This document shows, piece by piece, positions 34,085 to 43,536 of a DNA stretch of 64,000 bases; the first letter of the stretch is position 1; the number at the start of each line of letters is the position of its first letter. The notes under the pieces were generated by a model. That model made no database searches, was not told the DNA's origin, and saw only the letters and a list, made by a program, of their open reading frames with translations. A program made the translations under genes and the position numbers. The stretch is from CAYXDO01 sp964463485 (GTDB lineage: Bacteria; Myxococcota; Kuafuiibacteriia; Kuafuiibacteriales; Kuafuiibacteriaceae): positions 17,199 to 81,198 of the forward strand of contig CAYXDO010000029.1 of NCBI GenBank assembly GCA_964463485.1, read 5' to 3'.

Positions 34085-34933
34085 ATGCCTTCCAGACGCC
34101 ACGAGGGTCTCGTCGAGCTCGTTCGCAACCGACCGGAGTTGACGACTCTATCGCTCGGTCCAAGCGCAGCAGGGTACGAGGTGACGCTGGAGGACTCCGC
34201 GTTGACGATCTCGGAGTATCATCCGGACTTGGTCGCCCTCTTGCGGCGTGGCGGGAGCCTCGCCCTCGCGCTGGCTGTCGAGGTCCAACTCCGCCGCGAC
34301 GCCAACAAACTCCGGACCTGGCCGGTATTCGCGACCGGACTGCGTGCGAAGTATCGTTGTTCGGCGGGCGTCTTCGTCATCGCCCCGAGCCCGGCAGTGC
34401 GGGTGTGGGCCAAAACACCCATCCCCTTGGACCCCTTCGGGAGCCTGTTTTGCCCTCGAGTGCTCCAACCCTCCGAGGTCGCGCGGATCCGCACGATCCA
34501 AGACGCGCGCGGGAACCCGGAGCTTGCTGTGCTGTCGGCAGTTTGCCACCCGACTGCCGACCATGCCATTCGGGCGGTCGTCGCCGCGGACCGCCTCGAC
34601 GAACGGCGGGCCGACATGTATATTGAGACCATACTCGCGAGCTTGCCTAGAAACGAACGAATCGCTCTGGAGAGACTCATGCAAAGCAGCACGTATCGAT
34701 GGTCTGAGTTCGCCCAAAGGCAGCAAGCCAAGGGAAAGGCGGAGGGAAAGGCGGAGGGAAAGGCGGAGGGTCGACACGCAGCGATCCTCCTGATCCTCTC
34801 CGAGCGTGAAATCCGAGTGACAAAGAAGGCCCGCACTCAAATTCTCGCGTGTTCGGATCCGCAGCGTCTAGAGAGTTGGATTCGAAGGGCGCTCCAGATT
34901 CGGAAAATAGACGAGCTCTTCGAGGAAGCTTGA
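34085..34933 (+). CDS. PD-(D/E)XK-nuclease-like protein with KAEG repeats
   Basis: The protein has 282 residues. The region SLALALAVEVQLRRDANKLR followed by TWPVFATGLRAKY recalls a widespread family of Rpn/transposase-like putative nucleases, with Glu and Lys in the E-x-Q ... K positions of the PD-(D/E)XK fold. ELAVLSAVCHP and RYNERIALERLMQ-like segments fit as well. Near the C-terminus lies a short tandem repeat, KGKAEGKAEGKAEG, encoded by three 12-base units around 34735-34772; such Gly-Glu-Lys hinges are common in the family. The gene stands alone between the RiPP cluster and the pur operon. Function is unknown; DNA rearrangement roles have been shown for Rpn proteins, but assignment here is by pattern only. 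Confidence 0.6.
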   Translation: MPSRRHEGLVELVRNRPELTTLSLGPSAAGYEVTLEDSALTISEYHPDLVALLRRGGSLALALAVEVQLRRDANKLRTWPVFATGLRAKYRCSAGVFVIAPSPAVRVWAKTPIPLDPFGSLFCPRVLQPSEVARIRTIQDARGNPELAVLSAVCHPTADHAIRAVVAADRLDERRADMYIETILASLPRNERIALERLMQSSTYRWSEFAQRQQAKGKAEGKAEGKAEGRHAAILLILSEREIRVTKKARTQILACSDPQRLESWIRRALQIRKIDELFEEA

Positions 34934-35009
34934 TCCGGGCTGACATGACGAAACCTCCGGTTCGGCGCAGCGCGCCTCCGCGCCTCCCAGATTCGTCCAC
35001 AACCGATAC

Positions 35010-36443
35010 TTACGGCGCCTTGGCTCCCTGCCGCTCGGCTTCGATCGCCTCCAAATGCTCCTTGGTCACTCCCGTTGGATACTCACCGGAGAAGCAAGCG
35101 TGGCAGCGGCCTTGCCGGCCCGCGAGCCTCTTCAGATCTTCGAGCTTCTGATAAACGAGCGCATCGGCCCCGAGCTGCTGGCGAATCTCCTCCACGGTGG
35201 AGTTGGCCGCGATCATCTCCCTCCGGATCGACATGTCGATTCCGTACACACACGGAGACAAGACCGGTGGAGAGGCCGACACGAAGTATACTTCGGCCGC
35301 GCCCGCGTCTCGGAGAAGCCTTACGAGGTGTCGAGAGGTCGTTCCACGGACGATGCTGTCGTCGACCACCGCGACTTTCTTGCCTTGGATGACTTGGCGG
35401 ATCGGATTGAGCTTCGCGCGGACCATCCGCTCTCGAAGACTCTGAGTAGGCGAAATGAAGCTCCGGCCGATATGCCGGTTCTTGGAGAACCCTCGTCGAT
35501 ACGGCACGCCCAACTCCTCGGCGAGCCCGGCGGCAAAGAAATACGCCGAGCTGGGTACGTCGATGACGATATCGGGCTTCAGCCCCTGCTCGCGAACCGA
35601 TTGAGCGAGCGCTCTGCCCATCTGGATCCGCTCGTCCGCGACCAGGCGCCCGTGAATCGTCGAGTCTTCGCGAGCGAAATAGATGTATTCGAAGACACAG
35701 AAGGCCGGACTGTGGCGATGACAAATCCGGCTGTGAACCTGTCTGGACTCATCGATGTAGATCGCCTCACCGGCCTCGAGATCCCGTACGAAGGCGAACC
35801 CGAGGTGATCCAGACAAGTGGTCTCGGAGGCGAAGATGTACTCGGGACCCCGCGAAGTATCCCGCTTTCCGAGCACGAGCGGCCGCAGGCCGTAGGGGTC
35901 TGCAAATGCCAGGAACCCGTGGTGGGCGATGTGCGCGATCGCCGAGTAGGCACCCTGCACCCAGGTCTGAGTAGCTGTCACGGCATCGAAGATATCCGAC
36001 ACGCCGAGCGCCCTGAGGTCCTTTTGTTGGAGCTCGCTCGCGAACGTATAAAGAATCAGCTCGAGGTCGCAGCTCGTCTCGATGAGTCGGTGATGCTCCT
36101 TGTAGAGGTGCTCCTTCAACGCGTCGTAGTTCGTGACATTGCCGTTGTGCGCCATGGCGATCCCGAGCGGATAGCTGATCGCCACAGGCTGCGCATCGAG
36201 CACCTCGTTCTTGCCTACCGTCGAGTAACGGACGTGCCCGATACCGGCCGGCGCCGCCATCCTCACGACGTCTTCGTCATCGATGACGTCCGACACCAAC
36301 CCGAGACCCTTCTTCGTCCGAAAGGCCTTGTCGAAAGTTACGATGCCCGCGGCATCCTGACCTCGATGCTGCAGGGCGGTCAGTCCAAACACGAGCTCGG
36401 GAGTCACGTTCTCATGACCAAAAATTCCGATGATTCCGCACAT
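35010..36443 (-). CDS. purF: Amidophosphoribosyltransferase
   Basis: The protein has 477 residues. It makes phosphoribosylamine from PRPP and glutamine, the first step of purine synthesis. The glutaminase nucleophile is Cys2 in MCGIIGIFGHENV; LTALQHRGQDAAGI and GIGHVRYSTVG are typical. The PRPP-binding motif is KKVAVVDDSIVRGTTSRHLV. FISPTQSLRERMVRAKLNPI matches the family's flap region. It is the last gene of the pur operon, starting 2 bases past the purN stop. Length is normal and the start needs no extension. Feedback control by nucleotides is expected for the family but not visible here. Confidence 0.97.
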   Translation of the reverse strand: MCGIIGIFGHENVTPELVFGLTALQHRGQDAAGIVTFDKAFRTKKGLGLVSDVIDDEDVVRMAAPAGIGHVRYSTVGKNEVLDAQPVAISYPLGIAMAHNGNVTNYDALKEHLYKEHHRLIETSCDLELILYTFASELQQKDLRALGVSDIFDAVTATQTWVQGAYSAIAHIAHHGFLAFADPYGLRPLVLGKRDTSRGPEYIFASETTCLDHLGFAFVRDLEAGEAIYIDESRQVHSRICHRHSPAFCVFEYIYFAREDSTIHGRLVADERIQMGRALAQSVREQGLKPDIVIDVPSSAYFFAAGLAEELGVPYRRGFSKNRHIGRSFISPTQSLRERMVRAKLNPIRQVIQGKKVAVVDDSIVRGTTSRHLVRLLRDAGAAEVYFVSASPPVLSPCVYGIDMSIRREMIAANSTVEEIRQQLGADALVYQKLEDLKRLAGRQGRCHACFSGEYPTGVTKEHLEAIEAERQGAKAP

Positions 36444-36445
36444 TT

Positions 36446-37045
36446 CTATGACTCCTCGACCCCCACGGCAGATAAACCCAGCAGGAATGTGCGAAGGACT
36501 TCGGGGTACAATCGGTGCTCGACCGCGAGCCCGCGTCGCTTGACCTCCTCGAGCGTAGCCGCGCCCGACAGGTCGACCGCCGCTCTACCGAGCACTCGGC
36601 CGGTGTCCACGCCTTCGTCGACCTCGTGCACGGTAATCCAAGTCGATCCAAGTCGATTCTCGAACGCCCACTCATACCCATGGGCTCCTTGGTAGACCCG
36701 CGTGTCGGCTGGGTGAATGTTGACGATGCGGCCCCGAAACACGCTGACGAAGGTCGGCGTCAGCACACGCATGAACCCAGCCAAGACGACGACATCGATC
36801 CGACGAGAAACGAGGACGCTCGTGAGCTCCACCTCGAAATCCTCGCGAGGCCTGCCTTTGCTCACGACGACCCGAGTCTCCACGCCGGCCGTTCTGGCGA
36901 GCTCGATCCCTGCTGCTCCTTCGATATTGGAAAGCACGATCGCTACCTCGGCGGTCCCTTCGAGCACGCCCGAGCGACAGGACTCCAAGATGGCTGCCAT
37001 GTTCGAGCCGCGACCCGAAATCAACACGGCGAGACGAGCGACCAT
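36446..37045 (-). CDS. purN: Phosphoribosylglycinamide formyltransferase
   Basis: The protein has 199 residues from the ATG at 37045, immediately before VARLAVLISGRGSNMAAIL; the longer frame would overlap purD. It transfers a formyl group from 10-formyl-THF to GAR (step 3). Catalytic residues are in VNIHPADTRVYQGAHGYEWA (Asn-Ile-His) and TVHEVDEGVDTGRVL (Asp). The usual NIHPSLLPxxxG is changed to NIHPADTRVYQG, a variation outside the catalytic triad. It starts 4 bases after purD's stop and ends 2 bases before purF. No formate-dependent purT is seen in the operon. Confidence 0.95.
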   Translation of the reverse strand: MVARLAVLISGRGSNMAAILESCRSGVLEGTAEVAIVLSNIEGAAGIELARTAGVETRVVVSKGRPREDFEVELTSVLVSRRIDVVVLAGFMRVLTPTFVSVFRGRIVNIHPADTRVYQGAHGYEWAFENRLGSTWITVHEVDEGVDTGRVLGRAAVDLSGAATLEEVKRRGLAVEHRLYPEVLRTFLLGLSAVGVEES

Positions 37046-37049
37046 CGCG

Positions 37050-38282
37050 TCAGCTCCTCGCGCCGAGCCCAATGTCACTCCGAAATAACTTGCCCTCGAA
37101 GTGGATCTTGGAGACTTCACAGTACACTCTCGCCCGCGCCTCCTCGATCGTCGGCGCTCGGGCGACCACGTTGAGCACGCGCCCGCCGGAAGTTACGAGC
37201 TGTTCGCCTCTCCGGGTCGTCCCGGCATGAAAAACGAGCGTGTCCGAGCTCAGTCGATCGAGCCCGGAGATGACTCGCCCGGTGACGGGCGAGGATGGGT
37301 ATCCTTCACTGGCGAGCACGACGTCTACGACGGCGTCCCTCGACACTCGTACTGAGGTCTCACTCAGCCGGTGCTCCAAGCACGCGACCATCAGCTCGAG
37401 GAGGTCGGACTCGAGCGCTGGCAGGACGACCTCCGCCTCGGGGTCACCAAGGCGCACATTGTACTCGAGCAGCTTGGGCCCGTCTTCACTGAGCAGCACC
37501 CCGAAATACAAGAAGCCGCAAAATTCGAGCCCTTCGCCCACGAATCCGTCGAGGGTAGGAGCGACAATCTCACTCCGAATGTCATCCATCAAATACGGGC
37601 TCAGGTCCGGCACCGGAGTGAACACACCCATTCCGCCGGTGTTCGGGCCCCCGTCTCCGTCGAGGAGCCTCTTGTGGTCTCGGGCCGGCGCGAGCAATCG
37701 AACGTCTCGGCCATCCACCAGACCGATGAGCGAGACCTCCTTGCCGACGAGGCGACGTTCGACGACACCTGACGCCGAAGCCGAGTGTCGGTCGGCCAGC
37801 TCCGTCAGCGCAGCCTCCGCCTCTCGCCACGTGCGGCACACCCAGACGCCTTTTCCAGCCGCGAGCCCGTCGAATTTCAGGACCGCGTCTCCGTCGAGTC
37901 GGCGCATCAACTGCTTGGCTTCGTCCACACTCTCGAAAGGCCAGTGCTCCGGCATGCTGACGCCGTACTTTCGTGTGAACCGTCGCGCGTGGGACTTGCT
38001 ACTCTCGAGCCTGGCCGCTGAACGCGTTGCCCCGAACGCGCGAATCCTCTTGGCACTCAGGACGTCGACCAGCCCGGCATCGAGCGCAGCTTCCGGACCG
38101 ACGACGACCAAGTCTGCTCGAAGCTCTTGGCAATACTCCGCGACAGAGTGAACGTCCTCAGGGCTCAGCCCTCGCGTCGGTCGAGTGCCTCCGTTGCCGG
38201 GGACCACGAAGACTTCGTGGTCGCGGAGCTTCCAAGCCAGCGCGTGCTCCCGCCCGCCCGAGCCGACGACGACGATCCTCAC
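37050..38282 (-). CDS. purD: Phosphoribosylamine-glycine ligase
   Basis: The protein has 410 residues from a GTG at 38282 that overlaps the purB stop (GTGA). It is an ATP-grasp enzyme joining glycine to phosphoribosylamine (step 2). The N-terminus IVVVGSGGREHALAWKL is the family signature; LKFDGLAAGKGVWVCRTW, LLDGDGGPNTGGMGVFTPVP and YNVRLGDPEAEVVLPAL match ATP and metal sites. Residues before the GTG do not fit the family and overlap purB, so the shorter start is chosen. It is tightly coupled to purB upstream and purN downstream. Confidence 0.95.
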   Translation of the reverse strand: MRIVVVGSGGREHALAWKLRDHEVFVVPGNGGTRPTRGLSPEDVHSVAEYCQELRADLVVVGPEAALDAGLVDVLSAKRIRAFGATRSAARLESSKSHARRFTRKYGVSMPEHWPFESVDEAKQLMRRLDGDAVLKFDGLAAGKGVWVCRTWREAEAALTELADRHSASASGVVERRLVGKEVSLIGLVDGRDVRLLAPARDHKRLLDGDGGPNTGGMGVFTPVPDLSPYLMDDIRSEIVAPTLDGFVGEGLEFCGFLYFGVLLSEDGPKLLEYNVRLGDPEAEVVLPALESDLLELMVACLEHRLSETSVRVSRDAVVDVVLASEGYPSSPVTGRVISGLDRLSSDTLVFHAGTTRRGEQLVTSGGRVLNVVARAPTIEEARARVYCEVSKIHFEGKLFRSDIGLGARS

Positions 38283-39652
38283 GGATCGACTCCGAGAAAT
38301 TCGCGGCGCGCCGTCTCGATGGCACGCCGACAAAGGTCCGGCGCGGCCCCCACGTAGTGCCGCGCCCGAAGGTCCGAGATCCGTCTCCCGAGCTCCTCGT
38401 CCAGGGGCAAAGTCCCGACCAACTCCATGAGGTCCTCCCGACTCACCCGCCGTCCCCTCGTGAAGCTCCTCAGCAACTCATACGGATCTTCCGAAACACC
38501 GCTCACGCGCAGGATACTCTGGATGGGCTCGGCCAACACCTCGGGGCCATCCTCCAGATCGGCAAGGCATCGAGCCTGATTGAGCTCGATCCTCGCCAGT
38601 CCGCGGATCGTCTCATCGAGCGCCATCCAGACGTGACTGAGCGCCACTCCGACGTTCCGAGTCACCGTACTGTCGGAGAGGTCCCGCTGCATGCGAGAGC
38701 GCGTCAGCTTGTCGCCCATCGCGCTCAGCATCGCCACGGCGAGCTCCAGATTGCCCTCGCTGTTCTCGAAGTGAATCGGGTTCACCTTGTGCGGCATCGT
38801 GGAAGAGCCAACCTGGCCGCCCTCCGCCGTCTCTTGAAACCAACCCAGAGACAGGTAGCTCCACAGATCGCGGTCGAGGTCCAACACGACGTTCGCCAGT
38901 CGCCGCACGAGGTCGAACAGCTCGGCCCACCGATCGTGATCTTCGATCTGAGTCGTGATGGGGTTGGGCTCGAAGCCGAGCTCCCTGACGAAACCCTCGC
39001 AAAAACTCACCCAATCGAAGCCTGGGCTCGCCGCCACCATGGCGCCGTACGTACCCGTCGCTCCGTTCATCTTGCCGGCGAATCGAAACGACGCGAGCAC
39101 CTTGCCGTGCCGAGTCAGTCGCGACACGAAGACCGCGAGCTCCTTTCCGGCTGTAGACGGCGTCGCTCGCTGGCCGTGCGTGCGCGTCGGGAACGGAGCG
39201 TCAGCCCAGAGCTGCGCCCTGTCGCAAAGCCCCGCGACCAGCTTCTTGACCTGCGGCAGGAGCTCCCGCTGCACGAACTCGCGAAACAACGCGCTATACG
39301 CGAGGTTGTTCACGTCTTCACTCGTGATGCCGAAGTGAATACGATTCGGCTCTCGGAGCGAGAGCGCCTCCCTCAGGAACAGCTCGCAGGCCTTCAGGTC
39401 GTGCCTCGTCTGCCCCTCGAGCTCCTTGATTCGCCTGAACTCCTTCTCTCCAAAGTCACGCCGAAGCCGCTCGATCCGAGCTCGCTCCTCGACGCTCAAC
39501 GACTTCCACAACCCAGTCCGTTCGAGCGCTTCGGCATAATCGAGCTCCACCCGGACTCGGGCGGACATCAGCGCGAACTCGGAAAAATAACTCCCGAGGT
39601 GCCCTACCCGCTCGCGATACCGACCGTCGAGCGGCGAGATCTCCAAGCTCAT
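38279..39652 (-). CDS. purB: Adenylosuccinate lyase
   Basis: The protein has 457 residues. It cleaves fumarate from SAICAR (step 8) and from adenylosuccinate in AMP synthesis. The fumarase-superfamily signature is GSSTMPHKVNPIHFEN, with HFGITSEDVNNLAYSALF and PTRTHGQRATPSTAGKELAV carrying the catalytic regions. The N-terminal SPLDGRYRERVGHL is typical of the E. coli-like PurB type. Its ATG overlaps the purCE stop by 4 bases and its own stop overlaps the purD GTG, so translation of the three is coupled. Confidence 0.97.
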   Translation of the reverse strand: MSLEISPLDGRYRERVGHLGSYFSEFALMSARVRVELDYAEALERTGLWKSLSVEERARIERLRRDFGEKEFRRIKELEGQTRHDLKACELFLREALSLREPNRIHFGITSEDVNNLAYSALFREFVQRELLPQVKKLVAGLCDRAQLWADAPFPTRTHGQRATPSTAGKELAVFVSRLTRHGKVLASFRFAGKMNGATGTYGAMVAASPGFDWVSFCEGFVRELGFEPNPITTQIEDHDRWAELFDLVRRLANVVLDLDRDLWSYLSLGWFQETAEGGQVGSSTMPHKVNPIHFENSEGNLELAVAMLSAMGDKLTRSRMQRDLSDSTVTRNVGVALSHVWMALDETIRGLARIELNQARCLADLEDGPEVLAEPIQSILRVSGVSEDPYELLRSFTRGRRVSREDLMELVGTLPLDEELGRRISDLRARHYVGAAPDLCRRAIETARREFLGVDP

Positions 39653-41040
39653 CGGCGCCCCCGCGCTTCACCATCGGCTGCGAGCAGCTCCGCCTTCATC
39701 TGAGTAATTTCCTCGACACGCTGCCGCCGCAGACGCGAGAGGTTGAGCGCTGCCACGGCCGCTCGCGCCGCATTGTCCGCGCCGATCGCGGTCACCGCCG
39801 GAGTCTTGCTCGGCATCATCAGCGAAGAACCGACGTTCGTCAGGATGTCGACCTGATCCTTGAACGGTGGCGCGTTGATCACCAACACGTTGAGATTCGC
39901 GGCGAGCGCTCCCCCGAGGCCATTGGAACGACCGGCCACCGCGACGACGACGCCCGGCTCGAGCGTGTGATTGTACTCGTCGGCGACCTCCAAAATTCGC
40001 TCGCCGTTCTTGTGAGCCGACATCACGCGAAGCTCGCAATATACGCCTCGACTACGAATCTGCTCTGCGATCGACTCACAAAAAGAGCGATCCGCGGGGC
40101 TCCCCATGATCACCGCCACCCAAGCGTCTTTGACGAGCCCCTCACCCACCAAAGACCTGAGCTGCCGCGACGCGACGGGTTCGTCCGTGTCAGGCAACTG
40201 CCGTTCCGTGACCCGGTGAAAGAGCTCGAGATAGCGCCGCGAGGTCTCCGCGACCACGTCCCCAGGCAGGACGACCTCCTTGGCCTCGATGGCCCCAGGT
40301 CGAGCCAGCAGCCACCTTCGGACGAACTCCTTGTCGAGGGAATCGACCGAAGCCGGGTCAGACTCATGAGCTCGCGCGTCCCAAAATCGAGACGAGTCAG
40401 GAGTGTGGAGCTCGTCGATCAGGCAGAGTCGGTCCTCGATGATGCCGAACTCATACTTCGTATCGACCAGAAGCAAGCCGCGCTCGGCGAGGATTCGACG
40501 ACCGCGCTCGAAGAGTTGCAGAGAGATCGTCTGCATCTGCTCGTAGCGCTCGGCGGTCGTCCAGCCCTCCGCGACGATCTGCAGAGGCGTGATCGGTCGG
40601 TCACTCTTCTCCTTCGTCGTTGGGGTCACGATCGCGCGCTCGAGCCGCTGATTCTGAGTCAGTCCATCAGGGACGGTATGACCGGAAAACGCGCGCTCCC
40701 CTTTCGCATAACCGCGCCACATCGATCCCGTGATGAAGCCTCGGACGACCATCTCGATCTTCACCGGGCTCGCTTCGCGCACGAGAGCGCCGGAGGGTCC
40801 GATCGTCTTGATGAGATGGTTGTCGACGAGGTCCCGAGTGCGCTCGAACCACCAGCCGCTCAGTTGGTTGAGCACCTCTCCCTTGCGCGGAATGGGCGAG
40901 TCGAGCACGCGATCAAAGGCGCTCAGCCGATCCGTCACGATGATCAGTCGGGTGCTCCCATCCACGCGGAAGCTGTCCCTGACTTTGCCGCGATGCAGCT
41001 TCTGGAGTTGCGGAGTCTCGACTTTACTCAGGCATTCCAC
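39649..41040 (-). CDS. purCE: Bifunctional SAICAR synthetase - AIR carboxylase (PAICS-like fusion)
   Basis: The protein has 463 residues from a GTG at 41040, with AGGAG 6 bases upstream. Residues 1-~300 are PurC: HRGKVRDSFRVDGSTRLIIV, VVRGFITGSMWRGYAKGERA, DTKYEFGIIEDRLCLIDELH and TPDSSRFWDA. Residues ~300-440 are PurE: VAVIMGSPADRSFCESIAEQ, ELRVMSAHKNGER and VAVAGRSNGLGGALAANLNV. The AHK and AGRSNGLG motifs mark class II PurE, as in animal PAICS, which uses CO2 directly and needs no PurK. Accordingly no purK lies in the operon. The domain order is the same as in animal PAICS (C then E). A short Arg/Ala-rich tail follows. Steps 6 and 7 are thus in one chain. Confidence 0.93.
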   Translation of the reverse strand: MECLSKVETPQLQKLHRGKVRDSFRVDGSTRLIIVTDRLSAFDRVLDSPIPRKGEVLNQLSGWWFERTRDLVDNHLIKTIGPSGALVREASPVKIEMVVRGFITGSMWRGYAKGERAFSGHTVPDGLTQNQRLERAIVTPTTKEKSDRPITPLQIVAEGWTTAERYEQMQTISLQLFERGRRILAERGLLLVDTKYEFGIIEDRLCLIDELHTPDSSRFWDARAHESDPASVDSLDKEFVRRWLLARPGAIEAKEVVLPGDVVAETSRRYLELFHRVTERQLPDTDEPVASRQLRSLVGEGLVKDAWVAVIMGSPADRSFCESIAEQIRSRGVYCELRVMSAHKNGERILEVADEYNHTLEPGVVVAVAGRSNGLGGALAANLNVLVINAPPFKDQVDILTNVGSSLMMPSKTPAVTAIGADNAARAAVAALNLSRLRRQRVEEITQMKAELLAADGEARGRR

Positions 41041-41053
41041 GCAAGACTCCTTT

Positions 41054-42694
41054 TCAGTGTTTGAAATGTCGCAGCCCGGTGAAGACCATGACAACACCAA
41101 GCTGGTCGCAGCGCTCGATGACCGCTTTGTCTCGAATCGAGCCCCCCGGCTGGTAGACACACCGAACGCCAGCCTCGGCTGCCACTTCGATCCCGTCCGG
41201 GAAGGGGAAAAATGCGTCGCTGACCATCAGCGCGCGGCCAATCTCTTCGAAGACGCCTTCGTCGGTGCGACCTTCCTGTCGAAGATTCTCGCGCGCCTTC
41301 TCCACGGCGAGGCGAACCGAGTTCAGTCGATTGGGTTGACCCGATCCCATTCCGACGAGCTGAAAGGCCCCGTCCTTGCGACGAACCAAGACGATGGCGT
41401 TGCTCTTCACACTTCGGACGGCCGCGAGCCCAAACCGGACCAACTCCTCGTCGGTCTCCTTGGGCGCGACCCGAGTGACCACCTCGGACCTCGCGAGGAG
41501 CTCCACGTCCGCGTCCTGGTCGAGAACGGCACCCGTCAAAAATCGAAGGTCGCGGGTAGCCGCCACCTTCTTCGGATCGATGACGACGATCCGGAGGTCC
41601 TTGTGCTTGTGGAGGTATTCGACGGCCTCGGGGCTAAACTCCGGCGCCGCCAAGATCTCCACGAATTTCCGCAGACTCTTGAGCTGAGTAGCCGTAGCCG
41701 AGGCGTCTTGGCGCCGCAGCGGCGGCGGCTCCGCATCGAAGTCCAAGAAGCGCACGACGTCGAGCTCGACGCGTCGATTGAACGCGATGACGGCGCCGAA
41801 GGCGCTCACGGGGTCGCCGGCCCAGGCCAGCTCGAACGCGTGACGAGCCGAATCCGCAGCAGCCAACCCACAAGGGTTGGTGTGCTTGACGATGGCCACG
41901 CCGGGCCTCGTCAAGTCTTTGACCGCACCGAGCGCGGCCTCGAGGTCCACCAAGTTGTTGTAGCTGAGTTGCTTTCCCCCCATCACGACCATGTCGCAGA
42001 GCGACTTGTCGACGCCGCGCTGCCTGAAGAGCGTCGCCGATTGATGAGAGTTCTCGCCGTATCTGAGTTGCAGCGGGTCTCCGTAACTGAGCCGCAAGGA
42101 CCGAGTACCGGCCCTTCGGTCGAGCTCCATCGCGACCGCCGAATCGTAGTCGGCAGTCCGGTTGTAAGCCGCCCTCGCGAGCCTGGCTCGAGTCGAGAGC
42201 GAAGTCGATCCCCCCGAAGCTCCGAGCTCCGAGATGACTGCGGCGTACTGACTCGGGTCGGAGAGCACGGTGACGTACCGATGATTCTTCGCCGCAGCCC
42301 GGAGCAGGGTCGGTCCCCCGATGTCGATGTTCTCGACGAGGATCTCATCGCTCACGCCCTCGTCTCGCTTCTTCTCGAACGGATACAGATTCACCACGAC
42401 GCAATCGATGGGCTCGATCCCCAGCTTGGCCGCTTCGGCCGCGTCACGGTCCCGATCAAACAACAGCGCGCTCGCCACTTCGAAGCTCAGCGTCTTCATT
42501 CGGCCCCCGAACGCCTCAGGCTTGCCGGTGATTTCGGAGATCTCGCGCACGGTGAGTCCCGCCTCCGCCAGAACCGCACGAGTTCCTCCCGTCGAAATGA
42601 GCTCCGCGCCGTGCCGTGCGAGCGCTCGCGCCAGAGGGATCAAGTCCGTCTTGTCAGTTACACTCAAGAGCACTCTGCGAATGGGAATCAGCAT
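41054..42694 (-). CDS. purH: Bifunctional AICAR transformylase / IMP cyclohydrolase
   Basis: The protein has 546 residues. The N-terminal IMP cyclohydrolase (residues ~1-200) shows VLLSVTDKTDLIPLARALAR, LISTGGTRAVL, VNLYPFEKK and VENIDIGGPTLLRAAAKNH. The C-terminal transformylase has LRYGENSHQSATLFRQ, AIVKHTNPCGLA and FPFPDGIEVAAEAGVRCVYQ, ending QPGGSIRDK and GVVMVFTGLRHFKH. It catalyses steps 9 and 10, giving IMP. Length is slightly above the usual ~525, within the family range. It begins 21 bases after purQ and ends 13 bases before the purCE start. Confidence 0.97.
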   Translation of the reverse strand: MLIPIRRVLLSVTDKTDLIPLARALARHGAELISTGGTRAVLAEAGLTVREISEITGKPEAFGGRMKTLSFEVASALLFDRDRDAAEAAKLGIEPIDCVVVNLYPFEKKRDEGVSDEILVENIDIGGPTLLRAAAKNHRYVTVLSDPSQYAAVISELGASGGSTSLSTRARLARAAYNRTADYDSAVAMELDRRAGTRSLRLSYGDPLQLRYGENSHQSATLFRQRGVDKSLCDMVVMGGKQLSYNNLVDLEAALGAVKDLTRPGVAIVKHTNPCGLAAADSARHAFELAWAGDPVSAFGAVIAFNRRVELDVVRFLDFDAEPPPLRRQDASATATQLKSLRKFVEILAAPEFSPEAVEYLHKHKDLRIVVIDPKKVAATRDLRFLTGAVLDQDADVELLARSEVVTRVAPKETDEELVRFGLAAVRSVKSNAIVLVRRKDGAFQLVGMGSGQPNRLNSVRLAVEKARENLRQEGRTDEGVFEEIGRALMVSDAFFPFPDGIEVAAEAGVRCVYQPGGSIRDKAVIERCDQLGVVMVFTGLRHFKH

Positions 42695-42715
42695 GTTCAG
42701 CTCGCCTTTCTTCGT

Positions 42716-43534
42716 TCAAACGCCTCGACCCGCATCGACCAAAGCCGCGAAGAACGAATACCCCTGCCCACGCTTTGGGGTCTCGATCCATTCTTCTCTC
42801 CGTTTCGTGCTCGGCCAAGCTGGGTGATTCAGGGGTGAGAGAAAAGCCTCGGGGTGCGGCATGAGTCCCAAGACTTGGCCGCTCGGATCAGTCAGTCCGG
42901 CGCACCCGAGCGAGCTCCCGTTCGGATTTTCGGGGTAGCGCTCCGTCGGCTGACCGTCTTCGTCGACATAGGACAGCGCGTCCAGCCCCGAGGCCTCGAC
43001 CCGCGCGCGCACCGCCGACGCTAAGACGACTTTGCCTTCCCCGTGGCGCACCGGAGCTTCGAACACACCCAGGGTCCGCAGCCATGCCGCGGGCGTCTTG
43101 GGATTCACTCGCAATCGAACCCACCGATCCTCGAAGCGACCGCTGTCGTTCGGAGCGAGGGTCGCCTGCTGAACGAACCCACCCGATGACCCGAACGGCA
43201 GCAAGCCGGCTTTCACCAGGATTTGAAAGCCGTTGCATATCCCGAGCAGGCGACCACCGTCCGCGAGGAACGCGTCGAGCTCGTCCACCAGCCGTCGGCC
43301 TGACGGTAGCCGCGCGAATCGTAGCTTGCTCGCGAGCACTCGCCCAGATCCGAGGTCATCGCCGAATGAGAAGCCCCCAGGAAACACGACGAGGTCGAAC
43401 GCTCGAATCGAAGCCTTGCCGAGCAGAACCCGATTCAGGTGGACAGTATCCACCTCTGCGCCGGCCATACGCAGGGCCGCAGCCGTCTCGACTTCGCAGT
43501 TGATCCCGAATCCGTTGAGCACCGCGGCGCGCAT
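42716..43534 (-). CDS. purQ: FGAM synthase glutaminase subunit
   Basis: The protein has 272 residues from the ATG at 43534 (MRAAVLNGFGINCEVETAAA), 2 bases past the purL stop. It is a class I glutamine amidotransferase: oxyanion and nucleophile region LLGICNGFQILVKAGLLPFG with catalytic Cys, and the His/Glu pair in GLMPHPEAFLSPL. VVFPGGFSFGDDLGSGRVLA is a PurQ hallmark. At 272 residues it is longer than the ~225 of Bacillus-type PurQ and matches the C-terminal glutaminase part of the large single-chain PurL. It supplies ammonia to PurL (step 4). Confidence 0.95.
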   Translation of the reverse strand: MRAAVLNGFGINCEVETAAALRMAGAEVDTVHLNRVLLGKASIRAFDLVVFPGGFSFGDDLGSGRVLASKLRFARLPSGRRLVDELDAFLADGGRLLGICNGFQILVKAGLLPFGSSGGFVQQATLAPNDSGRFEDRWVRLRVNPKTPAAWLRTLGVFEAPVRHGEGKVVLASAVRARVEASGLDALSYVDEDGQPTERYPENPNGSSLGCAGLTDPSGQVLGLMPHPEAFLSPLNHPAWPSTKRREEWIETPKRGQGYSFFAALVDAGRGV

Positions 43535-43536
43535 GA

